A stretch of DNA of 64,000 nucleotides from positions 1-64,000 of the forward strand of contig QHVI01000065.1 in assembly GCA_003223515.1 (NCBI GenBank), in the 5' to 3' direction. The notes below the pieces were generated by a model. That model did no database searches and was not told the DNA's origin. It was given only the letters and a program-made list of their open reading frames with translations. The stretch is from Candidatus Angelobacter sp. Gp1-AA117. GTDB taxonomy: Bacteria; Acidobacteriota; Terriglobia; Terriglobales; Acidobacteriaceae. The position numbers and the translations under genes are program-made. This document shows positions 19,301 to 28,454 of the stretch, one piece after another. How positions within the stretch are numbered: the first letter of the stretch is position 1; every line of letters starts with the position of its first letter.

Positions 19301-20370
19301 GACTGGAGAGCGAGTGCGGGCTTGGCCACGGCCGCAGACAAGGCGACTGCCGGCGCGTGGGCTGCAGTGGCTGCAGGCGTTACTGCAGCGGGCTTCGCCG
19401 CTGCGACTGCCGGTGCAGTGGCCGCCGTCATTTTCGTCAGCACGCTGGAACTGTTACGGTTGGTGAGGTATTGGGCCAGGCGGGTGCGCACCGTGGCCGC
19501 ATTACCGGTAGCAACTTCTTTGGCAATAGCGCCCCATTGCACCGTGGTTCCAGTAGAAGCTTTGGGTGCAACCAGGATCTTGCCCCTGGTCATGACCGTG
19601 GGAGTATTGATGCGCAGCGTGGAAAGATCAGAGAGCCGGTTTACACCGGCAGCATCGAGAATGTTGCGAACCTGTTGCAGCCGTGCCATGCTGGGGTCGG
19701 GTTCCAGGTTCACCGTGATCCGCGAGGAGGTTGCCTTTTTCTTGACCTCCGTGAGGATCTGCTGAGAAGCAGCATTTCTGGCGCTCACTACCTGCGCCGT
19801 AACTACGCCCTGAATAATCTGCACGCCGTGGATATTGCCAACGAATGGAAATGCCTTTCCGTCAGCGCCGCTGCCGATCTTGAATCCTGCCGTTCCTACG
19901 CTGGTAATCGGGCCGGGAACCAGCTTTGACCCGCAAGCCACGCCATTGATCTGCAGCGCCATCTGGCCATTGGTTTCGCGGGTGAATTCCACGTTGCCGG
20001 CCACCCCCTGCTTGACCAGGGTATTGCCGCTATCAACGCTCTCCCAGCCTTTGGCGGTGTGGACCGATCCGGTGAGCTTGCCTGTGCTCTCAATGAAGAA
20101 GGCGATGGCCGGTGTTTGTGCTTCAACGATATTGTGGCGCGCGCCGCCGACCTTGGATGGAAGAATCGTGGCTTTGATGGTGAATGTCTGCAGGTTGTCG
20201 AGTACTGCATTGCGGGCCAGTTCCAAATGCCCGTTTTCAACCTGGAACCCGGTATCGCCGGGTAAAGCTTTTGCGTTATTTACATTGAGGACAGCAATTC
20301 CATGCGCCGAACCATCGAACGCCTGGCCTTTGTCCAAGTTCAATTGGAACAGAGTTGTTCCCGTAGTCAT
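16336..20370 (-). CDS. Large multidomain protein: LamG-like N-terminus, Ala-rich linker, Gly-rich collagen-like tract, IPT/TIG-like repeats, cysteine-protease-like region
   Basis: 1344-aa uninterrupted ORF; GGAGGSGGDGHGG...GDGGDGGDGGNGGPGGRGGNGGNG; IPT-like LTPTDAFPGDTLTLRGSAFTTNDRVILDG; C-terminal GFCTSLAS...SDSHCVMPW...VQLFVWDCNHP. Confidence 0.8.
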   Translation of the reverse strand: MTTGTTLFQLNLDKGQAFDGSAHGIAVLNVNNAKALPGDTGFQVENGHLELARNAVLDNLQTFTIKATILPSKVGGARHNIVEAQTPAIAFFIESTGKLTGSVHTAKGWESVDSGNTLVKQGVAGNVEFTRETNGQMALQINGVACGSKLVPGPITSVGTAGFKIGSGADGKAFPFVGNIHGVQIIQGVVTAQVVSARNAASQQILTEVKKKATSSRITVNLEPDPSMARLQQVRNILDAAGVNRLSDLSTLRINTPTVMTRGKILVAPKASTGTTVQWGAIAKEVATGNAATVRTRLAQYLTNRNSSSVLTKMTAATAPAVAAAKPAAVTPAATAAHAPAVALSAAVAKPALALQSTLLTHALQITPTETKLLDASLLDRIHAAAPVQWPMISAPAPRFLFVKTIPIDSAVIIAHTLDLTQTRLLVDPAVTKLYIIAEEVICGPNASITWAQPGGSTPPRLDNPDLNGRGWSGVQTKPDSRNGLDGASARSGESGIDGARGRNAPSIEMWVKTMTAIPNVDLDGENGRKAGTGQRGGAGGSGGDGHGGEKWWFFGWHCWSGAGDGGDGGDGGNGGPGGRGGNGGNGADITIGTLQGTLASTVTSKSFKMKNQGGQTGDGGDGGQGGLGGRGGRSGNGEVCTNARNGHNGAQGQPGRAGNKAQLAGADGQISFFEFSEDAWNQLLTRPWLSQLTPTDAFPGDTLTLRGSAFTTNDRVILDGTPFTPTVNLDQSISITIPLTIDGGAKSITVRRQDGTESNRLTVNIKPQLDAFTVVLSPGVSISLTGHAFENGASVLIDGTAAPATVAGKTNLSFNMPGTGGSGSAGGTVTVQVRNPDGFVSNSRSATKPLILEIPFAWGVNNYTFPNFTQGAPSWGTFEDTFGTAEVWHELLDPIFGHPILTAAFFGFYTYFLKGKGHGGLATGFCTSLASTVADNLWSGRTDTHLLTEDGMRTKLTAIHGKLLSRESLLHFHDQGREGISRIEKTAREIEATFLRGCDRQNAPILFFIPSGEIWDSGYFDKLSDSHCVMPWRFVYPKGHPGPKLSADGTTTIDDLDGVQLFVWDCNHPSSQNCRLEFSKKNGQLVFKYFPDSGSPEFTSDDGITLGEWTNGDYNLADHDLPFSGPLGLTTFVIDFLLSPADLQVTNETGARTGSFGNQILSEIPGSHPCYLMKNMYMLPVGSALTRKITGNGTGTYTYTSVMPDHGSLVLENVATVPGHEDHLAVSADGTQVRFTPAADKTFNLTICRNVNGQARALAITGAGAAPGADVDLTVSPDLSLVRMGNRSSARTVDVRAFAVDKVTKTPQNQSATGVNLPTQHDLVVAVPDWSKISLAVQAVSFE

Positions 20371-20696
20371 ACTTTTTATCCTTTATTCTTTAAATTTGGT
20401 GTGGCTCTTATAAATGCAGCACAGACTGCACACTTTGGTGAGAGCCGCTATGCGATGCGGCTTGTTATGGCTCCTTTGGCGAGCTTAATCATCGTCTCTG
20501 CTGCTAATGACGTGTATTCCTTTGAAATCCCTAAGAGAGTAGCACGTTTTTATCTGTCATCTTTAAATGGCACGGAATAAGTATTTCGTAAACCAATCTG
20601 TGAGATCAGCGAAATTTCCATGAAGGCTAAATGCCTATATGCACAACAGCGAGGGCACCGGAAGCATCCCATCTATAAAGTGTGGGGGAATTTCCT

Positions 20697-21539
20697 ATGA
20701 AAAAGGTACAAAGCAGACGAGGGAAACTGCTGCTTTTAGCAGCAATGGCTTGCCTGGCCGCGATCCTGGTGTTCGCACAGGCCCAGAAGCTGATGATTAT
20801 CAACGGGCCAGTGGTGGAATCGGCGCAGCCCAATAACACAACGATTGCATGGACAACTAACACCGGCGGCAGCACTATTCTGCGCTACGGCACTGACCAG
20901 AACAGCCTCTCGAAAACCGCGCAGTCGCCCTATAAAGAAGGTGCCGGCAATCAGACGCATCGTGTACACATTAACGGGCTGCAACCCGGCGCCAAGTACT
21001 ACTACCAGGCATATTCAGGACAGGGACAGGGCACCGGAACTGAAGCCACAAGCCCTGTAAGCTCGTTTGTAACCACGGGCAATGGTGCTGCTGCACCTCA
21101 GGCAATGTCACGCACAGCTCTTTATAGACTATATTCGGCGGGCGCAGGCCACTTCTACACTTCTTCGCAAGAGGAAGCCCAGGGCGTAGCGGCCACGGGA
21201 GGAATGAAGCTGGAAGGCACCACCGGGTACCTGCTGGCTCAGGCTGCGGATGGCACGGTGCCTCTCTTCCGTGTTCTGCTGCCCGGTGGACAGCACTTCT
21301 ACACTGTCGATGCCAGCGAACGTGATGGCGCGGTGAAGAACAACGGCGGGAAGTTTGAGGGCATCACCGGCTACATTGCCAGCTCTCAGCAGCCGGGCAC
21401 CACAGCGCTCTATCGTTTATATAATGCACAGAACCGCGACCACTTCTACACGACCGATGCTTCGGAAAAAGCCGGCGCTGTTCAGCAAGGATACAAAGAT
21501 GAAGGCGTGGCAGGTTACATCTGGACGTCTCAGCAATAA
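20697..21539 (+). CDS. Secreted protein with FN3-like domain and three DUF5648-like repeats
   Basis: Signal peptide; FN3-like (TTIAWTTNTGGSTILRYGT..HRVHINGLQPGAKYYYQ); repeats ALYRLYSAGAGHFYTSSQEEA / PLFRVLLPGGQHFYTVDASERDGA / ALYRLYNAQNRDHFYTTDASEKAGA. Confidence 0.8.
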   Translation: MKKVQSRRGKLLLLAAMACLAAILVFAQAQKLMIINGPVVESAQPNNTTIAWTTNTGGSTILRYGTDQNSLSKTAQSPYKEGAGNQTHRVHINGLQPGAKYYYQAYSGQGQGTGTEATSPVSSFVTTGNGAAAPQAMSRTALYRLYSAGAGHFYTSSQEEAQGVAATGGMKLEGTTGYLLAQAADGTVPLFRVLLPGGQHFYTVDASERDGAVKNNGGKFEGITGYIASSQQPGTTALYRLYNAQNRDHFYTTDASEKAGAVQQGYKDEGVAGYIWTSQQ

Positions 21540-21709
21540 GGAGCATTCAGCATTCAGCCCCTGAACATCCTCTTTGTCCTTGAGCGAGATGCGAGCAGAC
21601 AATTTTCTGATTTTCCTCTGCGTTCTCCGCGACCTCTCCGGTAAGCCTGAAACTGTGTCTACTCGCGTCGAATTTACGGTTGACGAGGGGGGTGTTCAGG
21701 TGCTGAGTG

Positions 21710-22915
21710 CTATTGTGTTAAATTGGCGCTGCTGAAATCCTCAAGCGCTGCGGAGAGCGTCTGATTGCCGCTTCTGAACAACACCAGGTTGGCTCCCGGA
21801 GTGTTCATATCAAAAACGATCAGCAGCAGGTCGCCATCAGGATTCCCAGGCGCCGGCGTAGTCCATTGCAGCGATGTGAACTTGCTGTTAGGCACACTGG
21901 CGATGAGTGATACGTGATCGTAGATCTCATCAAAGGCAATGGTTCCATCCACCAGCATAGTGATGCGCCGTTTTCCGTGGGAGTTTGCGAGCAGGTAGAC
22001 GTGATCGTCGGGAATGCCCCTGCCGCCAAAATCGGCAGCGATACGTCCGGTGGGCGGCAGGGCATATTTATCCAGGAATTGTGTGGCCGGTTCTGAAAAG
22101 TCCTGCTGGTTAGCTACATGCCAACCCTGCAAACGATGAATCTGCGCTGCATCCAGAGTCGCCATGCCGGGAATGGCGGCAGGCTTGAAAGAGGCCTGCT
22201 CAGACCGGAGTGATGAGATGTCCGGGCTGGCCCACAGCAGAGAGACTGCCAGCAGCATACCGGCAGCGATGATCGCGCGAAATTTCCAATTCGGACGATT
22301 GCCGGCAAGCGGAATAACCTCTACTTTTTCCGCTCCGGGAATCTGCTCACCCAGGCGCGCAAGCACCAGCATCGACTGCAACGATTCAGATACGCGTGAG
22401 GCAAGATGAGCCGGAATTTCCGGTTCAACCAGCTCCATTTCGCCAGGGGCAATGCGGAATTCCATTTGTCTGGAATAGCAGAGCTTGTTCAATGCCGATA
22501 ATGACGCATCATCATTGAAAAGCATTTTGGCCTGGGTGGGCTGGCTGCTGGTAGTGGTGAACTTTGAATCCAGCAGATAACTTCCGGTGCGGATGACGCC
22601 CTGGCGGCGCTCAGCGCTGCCCTCCTGCGGGAGCAACGAAAGGCTGAAAGGCATGCGCGCGCGCATCTGGATTCGGAACTGAGGCCTGCCTTCATCATTG
22701 GTGAGGCGAACGATTGCAGGCAATTTTTGATAGCTGCCGGCGGTAACGAGGTCGCTGCCATCACGGAAAACCTTTGCTCCCAGGCTGCGGGCGATCTGCC
22801 GGATATCATCGGCAACCGGCTGGTATCCACGATACAAGCCAGCGCGCTGCATCCAGTATGCCAATGCAATTACGAAGGGTGACGCGATCATCAAAGCAAA
22901 TGCAATCGGTGGCAT
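21710..22915 (-). CDS. Hypothetical protein with TM segments
   Basis: 401-aa ORF with N-terminal hydrophobic segment (AFALMIASPFVIALAYWM) and central TM (AIIAAGMLLAVSLLWA); same-strand neighbour of the minor pilin genes. Confidence 0.6.
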   Translation of the reverse strand: MPPIAFALMIASPFVIALAYWMQRAGLYRGYQPVADDIRQIARSLGAKVFRDGSDLVTAGSYQKLPAIVRLTNDEGRPQFRIQMRARMPFSLSLLPQEGSAERRQGVIRTGSYLLDSKFTTTSSQPTQAKMLFNDDASLSALNKLCYSRQMEFRIAPGEMELVEPEIPAHLASRVSESLQSMLVLARLGEQIPGAEKVEVIPLAGNRPNWKFRAIIAAGMLLAVSLLWASPDISSLRSEQASFKPAAIPGMATLDAAQIHRLQGWHVANQQDFSEPATQFLDKYALPPTGRIAADFGGRGIPDDHVYLLANSHGKRRITMLVDGTIAFDEIYDHVSLIASVPNSKFTSLQWTTPAPGNPDGDLLLIVFDMNTPGANLVLFRSGNQTLSAALEDFSSANLTQ

Positions 22916-22932
22916 TTCAGTTCTCCCGGCCG

Positions 22933-23496
22933 TTACGGATGCGAAGCAGCGGTGCTGTCGTGATCTGGAGAGGGCTTCACAGCGCCAGAGTTCGAGGATG
23001 AGGATGGCGGTGCACCCGCAATCTGCGACTCTACCTGGCTGATCCTTTTCTGCATGAGTTCAGCATTGTGGCGGTCATTTGCCATGGCTTTCTGGTAAAC
23101 CTCGCGCCGGAACTCGTCGCTTTCCCGAGCAAGCTTTTCCTGGTATTGATCGGCAGAGTGCGTCCATACATCCAGTTCTTGCTTGTAGGATTCGAGTTTT
23201 TTCTTCAGATCGGCTACGTCTTCAGGTTTATTATCCTTCGACTTGCCGGCAGTGCCCGTGTCTTTTTTGCTATCCGGAGCCGTAGCGGTGGACGGTGCTG
23301 CATCCTGATTCTTAACTGAGCTTCTACTGGAATCTGAAGTACTGGCAGAAGGGAAATCGTCATTGGTAATAACGTGCTTCTGCTGATCGCGGTCTTTATG
23401 TGCGATATCAGCCAGGGAAGGTTCGCCGGATTGCGCCAGCGCGGGTGCCGCCAGCGCAATCAGCAGGGCTGTTCGTATCCAGATTGTTTTCTGCAT
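22933..23496 (-). CDS. Hypothetical secreted coiled-coil protein
   Basis: Signal peptide (MQKTIWIRTALLIALAAPALAQ), charged coiled coil (DVADLKKKLESYKQELDVW). Confidence 0.6.
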   Translation of the reverse strand: MQKTIWIRTALLIALAAPALAQSGEPSLADIAHKDRDQQKHVITNDDFPSASTSDSSRSSVKNQDAAPSTATAPDSKKDTGTAGKSKDNKPEDVADLKKKLESYKQELDVWTHSADQYQEKLARESDEFRREVYQKAMANDRHNAELMQKRISQVESQIAGAPPSSSSNSGAVKPSPDHDSTAASHP

Positions 23497-23503
23497 GACT
23501 TTC

Positions 23504-25003
23504 CTAGTACATGATTTCGTGAGTTGTTAAAAGCTTGGGCGGACCGTTGTATGGAATCTGCCGCAGTGCACAGGCGTCATACTGGAAGTTGAAACTGCCG
23601 CCGATGACATCTTCATCAGCGATATCGGTCGCAGTCAAGTCTTCGCCTGCCAGAATAGCGCCGTAGAGGTTCACGTTCTGCGATCCACCGCCAGTGAAGG
23701 AAACTTTACCGCGGACCAGAATGAGCCCATAGAAGTTCAGACCACCATTCACATCCAGGTCGCCGTCTATGATCAGGATGCCTGATCCATTTGCATTTCC
23801 GGTCAAATGAACACTTCCCGGAACATATACAGTCTTGGGAACAGACCCTGATGGTGAATCAGGCATGCCTGAAGGATAGGTGCCAAACGTCTGTCCTGCC
23901 TGCGTGCCGCAATTCTGGTATGTGGGAGGCAAGCTGCTCAGGTTAGTCGTGCCAGTGCAAGAGTAGCTCCAGGGACTAGTCGTAGAAGCATTACTTGCCT
24001 GATTCTTATATGTGTTGATCAAATCGTTGATGTTGTAAGGCCAGTTGGCGTTTTGCTTGAAAGCTGGACTGATGGCCGATGACAAGGTCGTCGCACTACC
24101 CTGCTGAGTCATTCCACCGGCTGTGTAGACCGCATAATGACTCCCATCGCATGCCATTCCACTGCGGGCGGTGCAAACTCCTGTTTTAGGATTACAATTA
24201 CAGGTGCAATTATCATAGCCATTTACCTGCAGGTTACCTTTCAGAAGAATAGGAGCCTGCGTCGATACTGATCCTGGAGGGAAGAGCGGCGGCCAGTTGG
24301 CGATTTCCATCTGGACCATGCGGCGGGAACCAGGAAGGTTGCCCACCGTCGGCGTGATTGCCAGTGAAGTCAGCAGCCATACCGGCCTCATCTCCTGGGG
24401 AATTTGGGCAGCACAGGTTTGGCCTGAGGGAATGACGCGTTCCACCGTGCCGTCAAAGCACACCTGCAAGTTCCCGGCTTTGCTGCTGTCAACGTATTTT
24501 GTGGCTCCCGCCTGGCTCAATACACCCATCAGGTTTTGTTTGTTGGTGATGCGTACCCATTTGAAAAGCAATGCATCACTCTGCCCGGTATTGGGAACTT
24601 GTGTTGTGGTAGTTGAAGGCACCGTGAAATAGCTGCCAGTGCTCATGAGTTGTGAACCGCCTGCACAAGCTGAGCCACTCGGCGCAGTAAGCCCTAAATT
24701 TGCATATTGTTCCAGGCAGAGTTCATCGTCGAGATAAGGGTTACTGTTGATGGTGGCGCCGGAACCGCCGGTGGTGGGATTGATGCCGGCTACAGTTTCC
24801 GAGGCGTTGGGATTTACGACATAAATAGCGCTCTTGTTGTCGCCGCTGTTAGGCATATCCAGTGCGGTGGCGCCGGCGTTCAGAAAAGCGCCGGGCGTGA
24901 GCAGAAGGCGCACATTTTCCGCGCCCCCGCGGGCCGCAAAATAAGCTACCTGCGAGCCACGGTAATTATTGTTCACGCTGTTTTCCGTATCGGCCATGAA
25001 CAT
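23504..25003 (-). CDS. PilX-like type IV pilus assembly protein, N-terminus apparently missing
   Basis: MFMADTENSVNNNYRGSQVAYFAARGGAENVRLLL resembles PilX N-terminal region; reading frame continues upstream as ..AQFLLAAIGVGFMFMADTENS but without an evident ATG/prepilin leader. Confidence 0.65.
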   Translation of the reverse strand: MFMADTENSVNNNYRGSQVAYFAARGGAENVRLLLTPGAFLNAGATALDMPNSGDNKSAIYVVNPNASETVAGINPTTGGSGATINSNPYLDDELCLEQYANLGLTAPSGSACAGGSQLMSTGSYFTVPSTTTTQVPNTGQSDALLFKWVRITNKQNLMGVLSQAGATKYVDSSKAGNLQVCFDGTVERVIPSGQTCAAQIPQEMRPVWLLTSLAITPTVGNLPGSRRMVQMEIANWPPLFPPGSVSTQAPILLKGNLQVNGYDNCTCNCNPKTGVCTARSGMACDGSHYAVYTAGGMTQQGSATTLSSAISPAFKQNANWPYNINDLINTYKNQASNASTTSPWSYSCTGTTNLSSLPPTYQNCGTQAGQTFGTYPSGMPDSPSGSVPKTVYVPGSVHLTGNANGSGILIIDGDLDVNGGLNFYGLILVRGKVSFTGGGSQNVNLYGAILAGEDLTATDIADEDVIGGSFNFQYDACALRQIPYNGPPKLLTTHEIMY

Positions 25004-25014
25004 GAAGCCGACGC

Positions 25015-25722
25015 CTATAGCCGCCAGCAGGAATTGTGCACACTCGGATCTTTGAGTTTGCCTTGTACGGTCAAAGTAATGCGCACAGTCTTAATGCCCT
25101 GCAGCAAAGTTTGAGCAGTAGGCGTGACTGTTGTTCCTGATCCAAGCACCAGGGGCGTTGAGAGATTTACAGACGTGCCGTCTGCCAGGTAAGCGGAAAA
25201 AATCGGCTGGCCAGCCACCGGAACTACGTTCTGCACCTCGGTGTAGTAAATCGGCGTACCTTGGGCCCAGGGCCATGCAGCATCGGTCTTCGATATTTCA
25301 CTGCGCCGCAGGCAGGGGCAGGGATTCAGGTTTGCAGCACCCGTCCATGAAGAGCCATCGTCATAGTGATAAGAGATGGACTGCACCACGCCCGAACCGC
25401 TCACGTCGCCTTCCATCTGCAGATCTGTCTGCGAGATGTACCACACTCCGGCGGCTATCCACTTGGAGTTCAACCCGTACTGGTTGGCATATTGAGCAAT
25501 GCTGGGAAAGCCGGCCTGGTGCAGATCGCGCGTCATCTGGTCGATGAATTCGCGGTCCTGCTGCGTCAGGTCAAGTTTCTGGTCTTCGGCGAGATACCGG
25601 TTTTGCGCTCGTTCGATTTGTTTGAACAGCGCTCCCAGCACGATGCTCAGGATGAATACGACCATCAGCATTTCCATTACGGAAAAGCCGCGCTGCGCGT
25701 TTCTTCTTTTTTGTGTCTTCAT
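25015..25722 (-). CDS. PilW-like minor pilin
   Basis: MKTQKRRNAQRGFSVMEMLMVVFILSIVLGALF: prepilin cleavage motif; C-terminus ends abruptly at the junction with the next gene. Confidence 0.75.
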   Translation of the reverse strand: MKTQKRRNAQRGFSVMEMLMVVFILSIVLGALFKQIERAQNRYLAEDQKLDLTQQDREFIDQMTRDLHQAGFPSIAQYANQYGLNSKWIAAGVWYISQTDLQMEGDVSGSGVVQSISYHYDDGSSWTGAANLNPCPCLRRSEISKTDAAWPWAQGTPIYYTEVQNVVPVAGQPIFSAYLADGTSVNLSTPLVLGSGTTVTPTAQTLLQGIKTVRITLTVQGKLKDPSVHNSCWRL

Positions 25723-25730
25723 GGCAAGTC

Positions 25731-26267
25731 TCACATTCCCACAATGGTGCGCAGTGTCACCGGCGGCAGATATGCGATTCCCTTAGTGGTGTTCACGAAC
25801 TGCTGTTGCGCGGAAACCGTGACCAGCTTTCCGTATGTCCCCATGCTTTGCACCTTCCAACGCACGTCATACACCACCTGCTGTCCATTGGTGCCGCAGA
25901 CGGTATAGTTCATCTGATAGTGATTTGCACTCAGCGTGGTGGTGGCCTGGGTGAAATCAATATAGCCATTGGAGAGCAGATTCGCTCCACCGGCGGTAGT
26001 ATTGATTTGCAGGCTGGTCCCGGTGCAATCGGTAACCGTCAGCGTGGGATTGGTATTCGGCGGGGTGCCGGAGATTTCTTCCAGCACTGTTTGCGCCACG
26101 TTGGTTGCCGTGGTATCGAACCGGTTGCTGCCGTTACGCGATACGCCCACGATCACCATGGTCATGGCGGCGAGAATTCCAAAAGTCAGTATGAACAGGG
26201 CGAACATCAGTTCAATGAGCGAGAAGCCCTGGTTCGCTTGGTGGCGTGTTCTTCTGCTTGTCTTCAT
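25731..26267 (-). CDS. PilV-like minor pilin
   Basis: MKTSRRTRHQANQGFSLIELMFALFILTFGILAAMTM. Confidence 0.8.
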   Translation of the reverse strand: MKTSRRTRHQANQGFSLIELMFALFILTFGILAAMTMVIVGVSRNGSNRFDTTATNVAQTVLEEISGTPPNTNPTLTVTDCTGTSLQINTTAGGANLLSNGYIDFTQATTTLSANHYQMNYTVCGTNGQQVVYDVRWKVQSMGTYGKLVTVSAQQQFVNTTKGIAYLPPVTLRTIVGM

Positions 26268-26275
26268 GCTTGCAC

Positions 26276-26881
26276 CTATAGCCAGCAGGCCAGATAACCG
26301 CACTTTGCCTTCGTGCTGTCCAGTTGACCCAGCCGCCAGGACTTGATTCTTCCTGCGGGCGTGACTGTAACTGCTTCCCAGCCATTATTTGTACTGCTCT
26401 GCATGAACCATTCAAAACCTACGCCTTGCTGGCAGGGAGGAGTGGTGGTCGATACGATACAGGGCAGGCCCCGGGCCGTGAAGCCAATCGTGGTTCCCGG
26501 TGTCTGCAAAACTGATGTCGTACCCTGTACGTAATCATCAAGCTGCTGGTGATCCGGAAGGCCGGTAGTCCGGAAACTTAGATCATTGCTGATCGCGACA
26601 CTAGGATCGCCGGTTTGGCGGGCTCCCGTATCCGGCCGGAGATACACAAAACCAGGCGTGCCGCTGGTGTCGGTATTCACGTAATAGACTTGGTTGGTTT
26701 TAACCGCCAGCAGCCTGGCCTGTTGTATCACGCTGGTTGTGGAGTGACCGCCTGCATCGAGCCGGTAATTGGCGATTGTTCTGCTCATCATGGGCACAGC
26801 CAGTGCCGACACGATCAGCACTAAGGCGACAACTACCATGACTTCCAGCATGGAAAATCCGGTTTGACGACGATTCAGCAT
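26276..26881 (-). CDS. GspH/FimT-like pseudopilin
   Basis: MLNRRQTGFSMLEVMVVVALVLIVSALAVPMM. Confidence 0.8.
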   Translation of the reverse strand: MLNRRQTGFSMLEVMVVVALVLIVSALAVPMMSRTIANYRLDAGGHSTTSVIQQARLLAVKTNQVYYVNTDTSGTPGFVYLRPDTGARQTGDPSVAISNDLSFRTTGLPDHQQLDDYVQGTTSVLQTPGTTIGFTARGLPCIVSTTTPPCQQGVGFEWFMQSSTNNGWEAVTVTPAGRIKSWRLGQLDSTKAKCGYLACWL

Positions 26882-27198
26882 GAATGAACCTTTATTTGTG
26901 CTACTCCTGGTTTTTCGGATTCCCCGATAATCCGATTGAATAAAAGCTTTCCGGACACAGAAGCCGCTCTTCGACACAGAAGCCGCTCTTCAGCGAGATC
27001 AGTTTTTGGTCGCCTCTGGTGAAGCAAAAACTCCCGGATACACAGTTGCAGGTTAATGGTATTTCAGGTGGGAAGAACTTCAATGTAACCAAAGTACCGG
27101 CAAAGGGATAACCCCAACGGTACTGAAGAAGAACTGCTCCAGACCGATGGTTTCACGCCTTTGCCGGGTTTAAGAGCTTCAAAATGTACAATTGAGGC

Positions 27199-28108
27199 AT
27201 GGCTTCAGGAGGCAGGCATATGTCGCCCAGCAGTGGCAAAATCTGGTACGGTCTGTTTGTAGTAGTTCTAATGCTGCTTGCGGGTTGCGAGCATGGCAAC
27301 TCCTCTCCTACAGCAGGCGAGCCTTCTTCGCCAGGAGCCGGCCAGACTGCTCCTGGTTCATCGGTCGCGCAAATTCAATTCGCAGAACCCTCAGGGCCTG
27401 CCTTGCATGTGGATGGCGGCCGCGCCATGCAGTACACCAGAGAGATCGTCGCCCTGGGGCCGCGCTGGCCCGGCAGCAAGGGACAGGAAAAGGTGGCCGC
27501 TTACCTGCGCGGCAAACTGAAGAACGACAACCTTGCTGAAGACGCTTTCGAAGCCGATACGCCCGCAGGCAAGCTGCCCATGCGGAACTTCGTTGCCAAA
27601 TTTCCGGGAGCGAAAGACGGGATCATTGTCATATCTTCACACATTGATACAAATTACCCCTTGCGCAATACCAATTTCATTGGTGGCATCCGTGTGGCAA
27701 CAGGATGGCACACTGGCCAGGATCAAAGGCTTTCTGGTGGCTGACATGATTGGCGATGCCGATCTCAATATCCAAAGAGATGCAAACTCCACGCCCTGGC
27801 TTGAGGACATGGTGTATCAGGCGGCCAAGCGGCTAGGGTATCAGTCACATTTTTTTCAGCGGGAAGAAGGGATTGAAGACGATCACCTGCCGTTCGCGCG
27901 TCTCGGGGTGCCCGTGGCAGATATCATTGATCTTGATTACGGGTATAACAACGTCTATCACCACACCACGCAGGATACGCTCGATAAACTCAGCACCAAG
28001 AGCCTGCAGATCAGCGGCGACGTAATATTAGAAACCATACGACTGCTGAATACTAACGCCGATAAGCTGCCTAAAGCAGCGCCGCCCTCCTCCAAAGTGC
28101 CATCCTGA
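27199..28108 (+). pseudogene. M28 family peptidase (glutaminyl-cyclase-like) with frameshift and apparent internal deletion
   Basis: Frame 1: AMQYTREIVALGPRWPGSKGQEKVAAYL...ISSHIDTNYPLRNTNFIGG; then frame 2: VWQQDGTLARIKGFLVADMIGDADLNIQRDANSTPWLEDMVYQAAKRLGYQSHFFQREEGIEDDHLPFARLGVPVADIIDLDYG. Confidence 0.85.
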
Positions 28109-28454
28109 AAACTGAGTGGATTGGTTCTTTCATATAAGGCGATGAAACATAATTAAACAATGCGCACCTCAGTTATCCTCTCTTCCTGGACTGATCCACG
28201 GTAAACGTTGTGAAGCAATTGGAAATCGCTTCGCAGAAATACTCTATGGCTTAGAAATTATTAATGACTTTCGTCATCGCACCCCTTATCTCAAAGGCGT
28301 GATTGCTGAGACCTCTGGGCGAGAATTTCCGCCTTACCCAATGAAAACCAATGAATGTGGTGAGTAAGTCAACTGAGATTTCCCAGGCGAAGTCTTCTGG
28401 GTTCCCTGTCATTTGCCTTGGACAATCACCCATTCTCAAACTCAAGGAGAGAGA

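Noticed and set aside
19012-19929. 305-aa + ORF inside the 1344-aa gene
   Set aside because: Shadow ORF of the Ala-rich linker/LamG region with low-complexity Arg/Cys/Gly composition.
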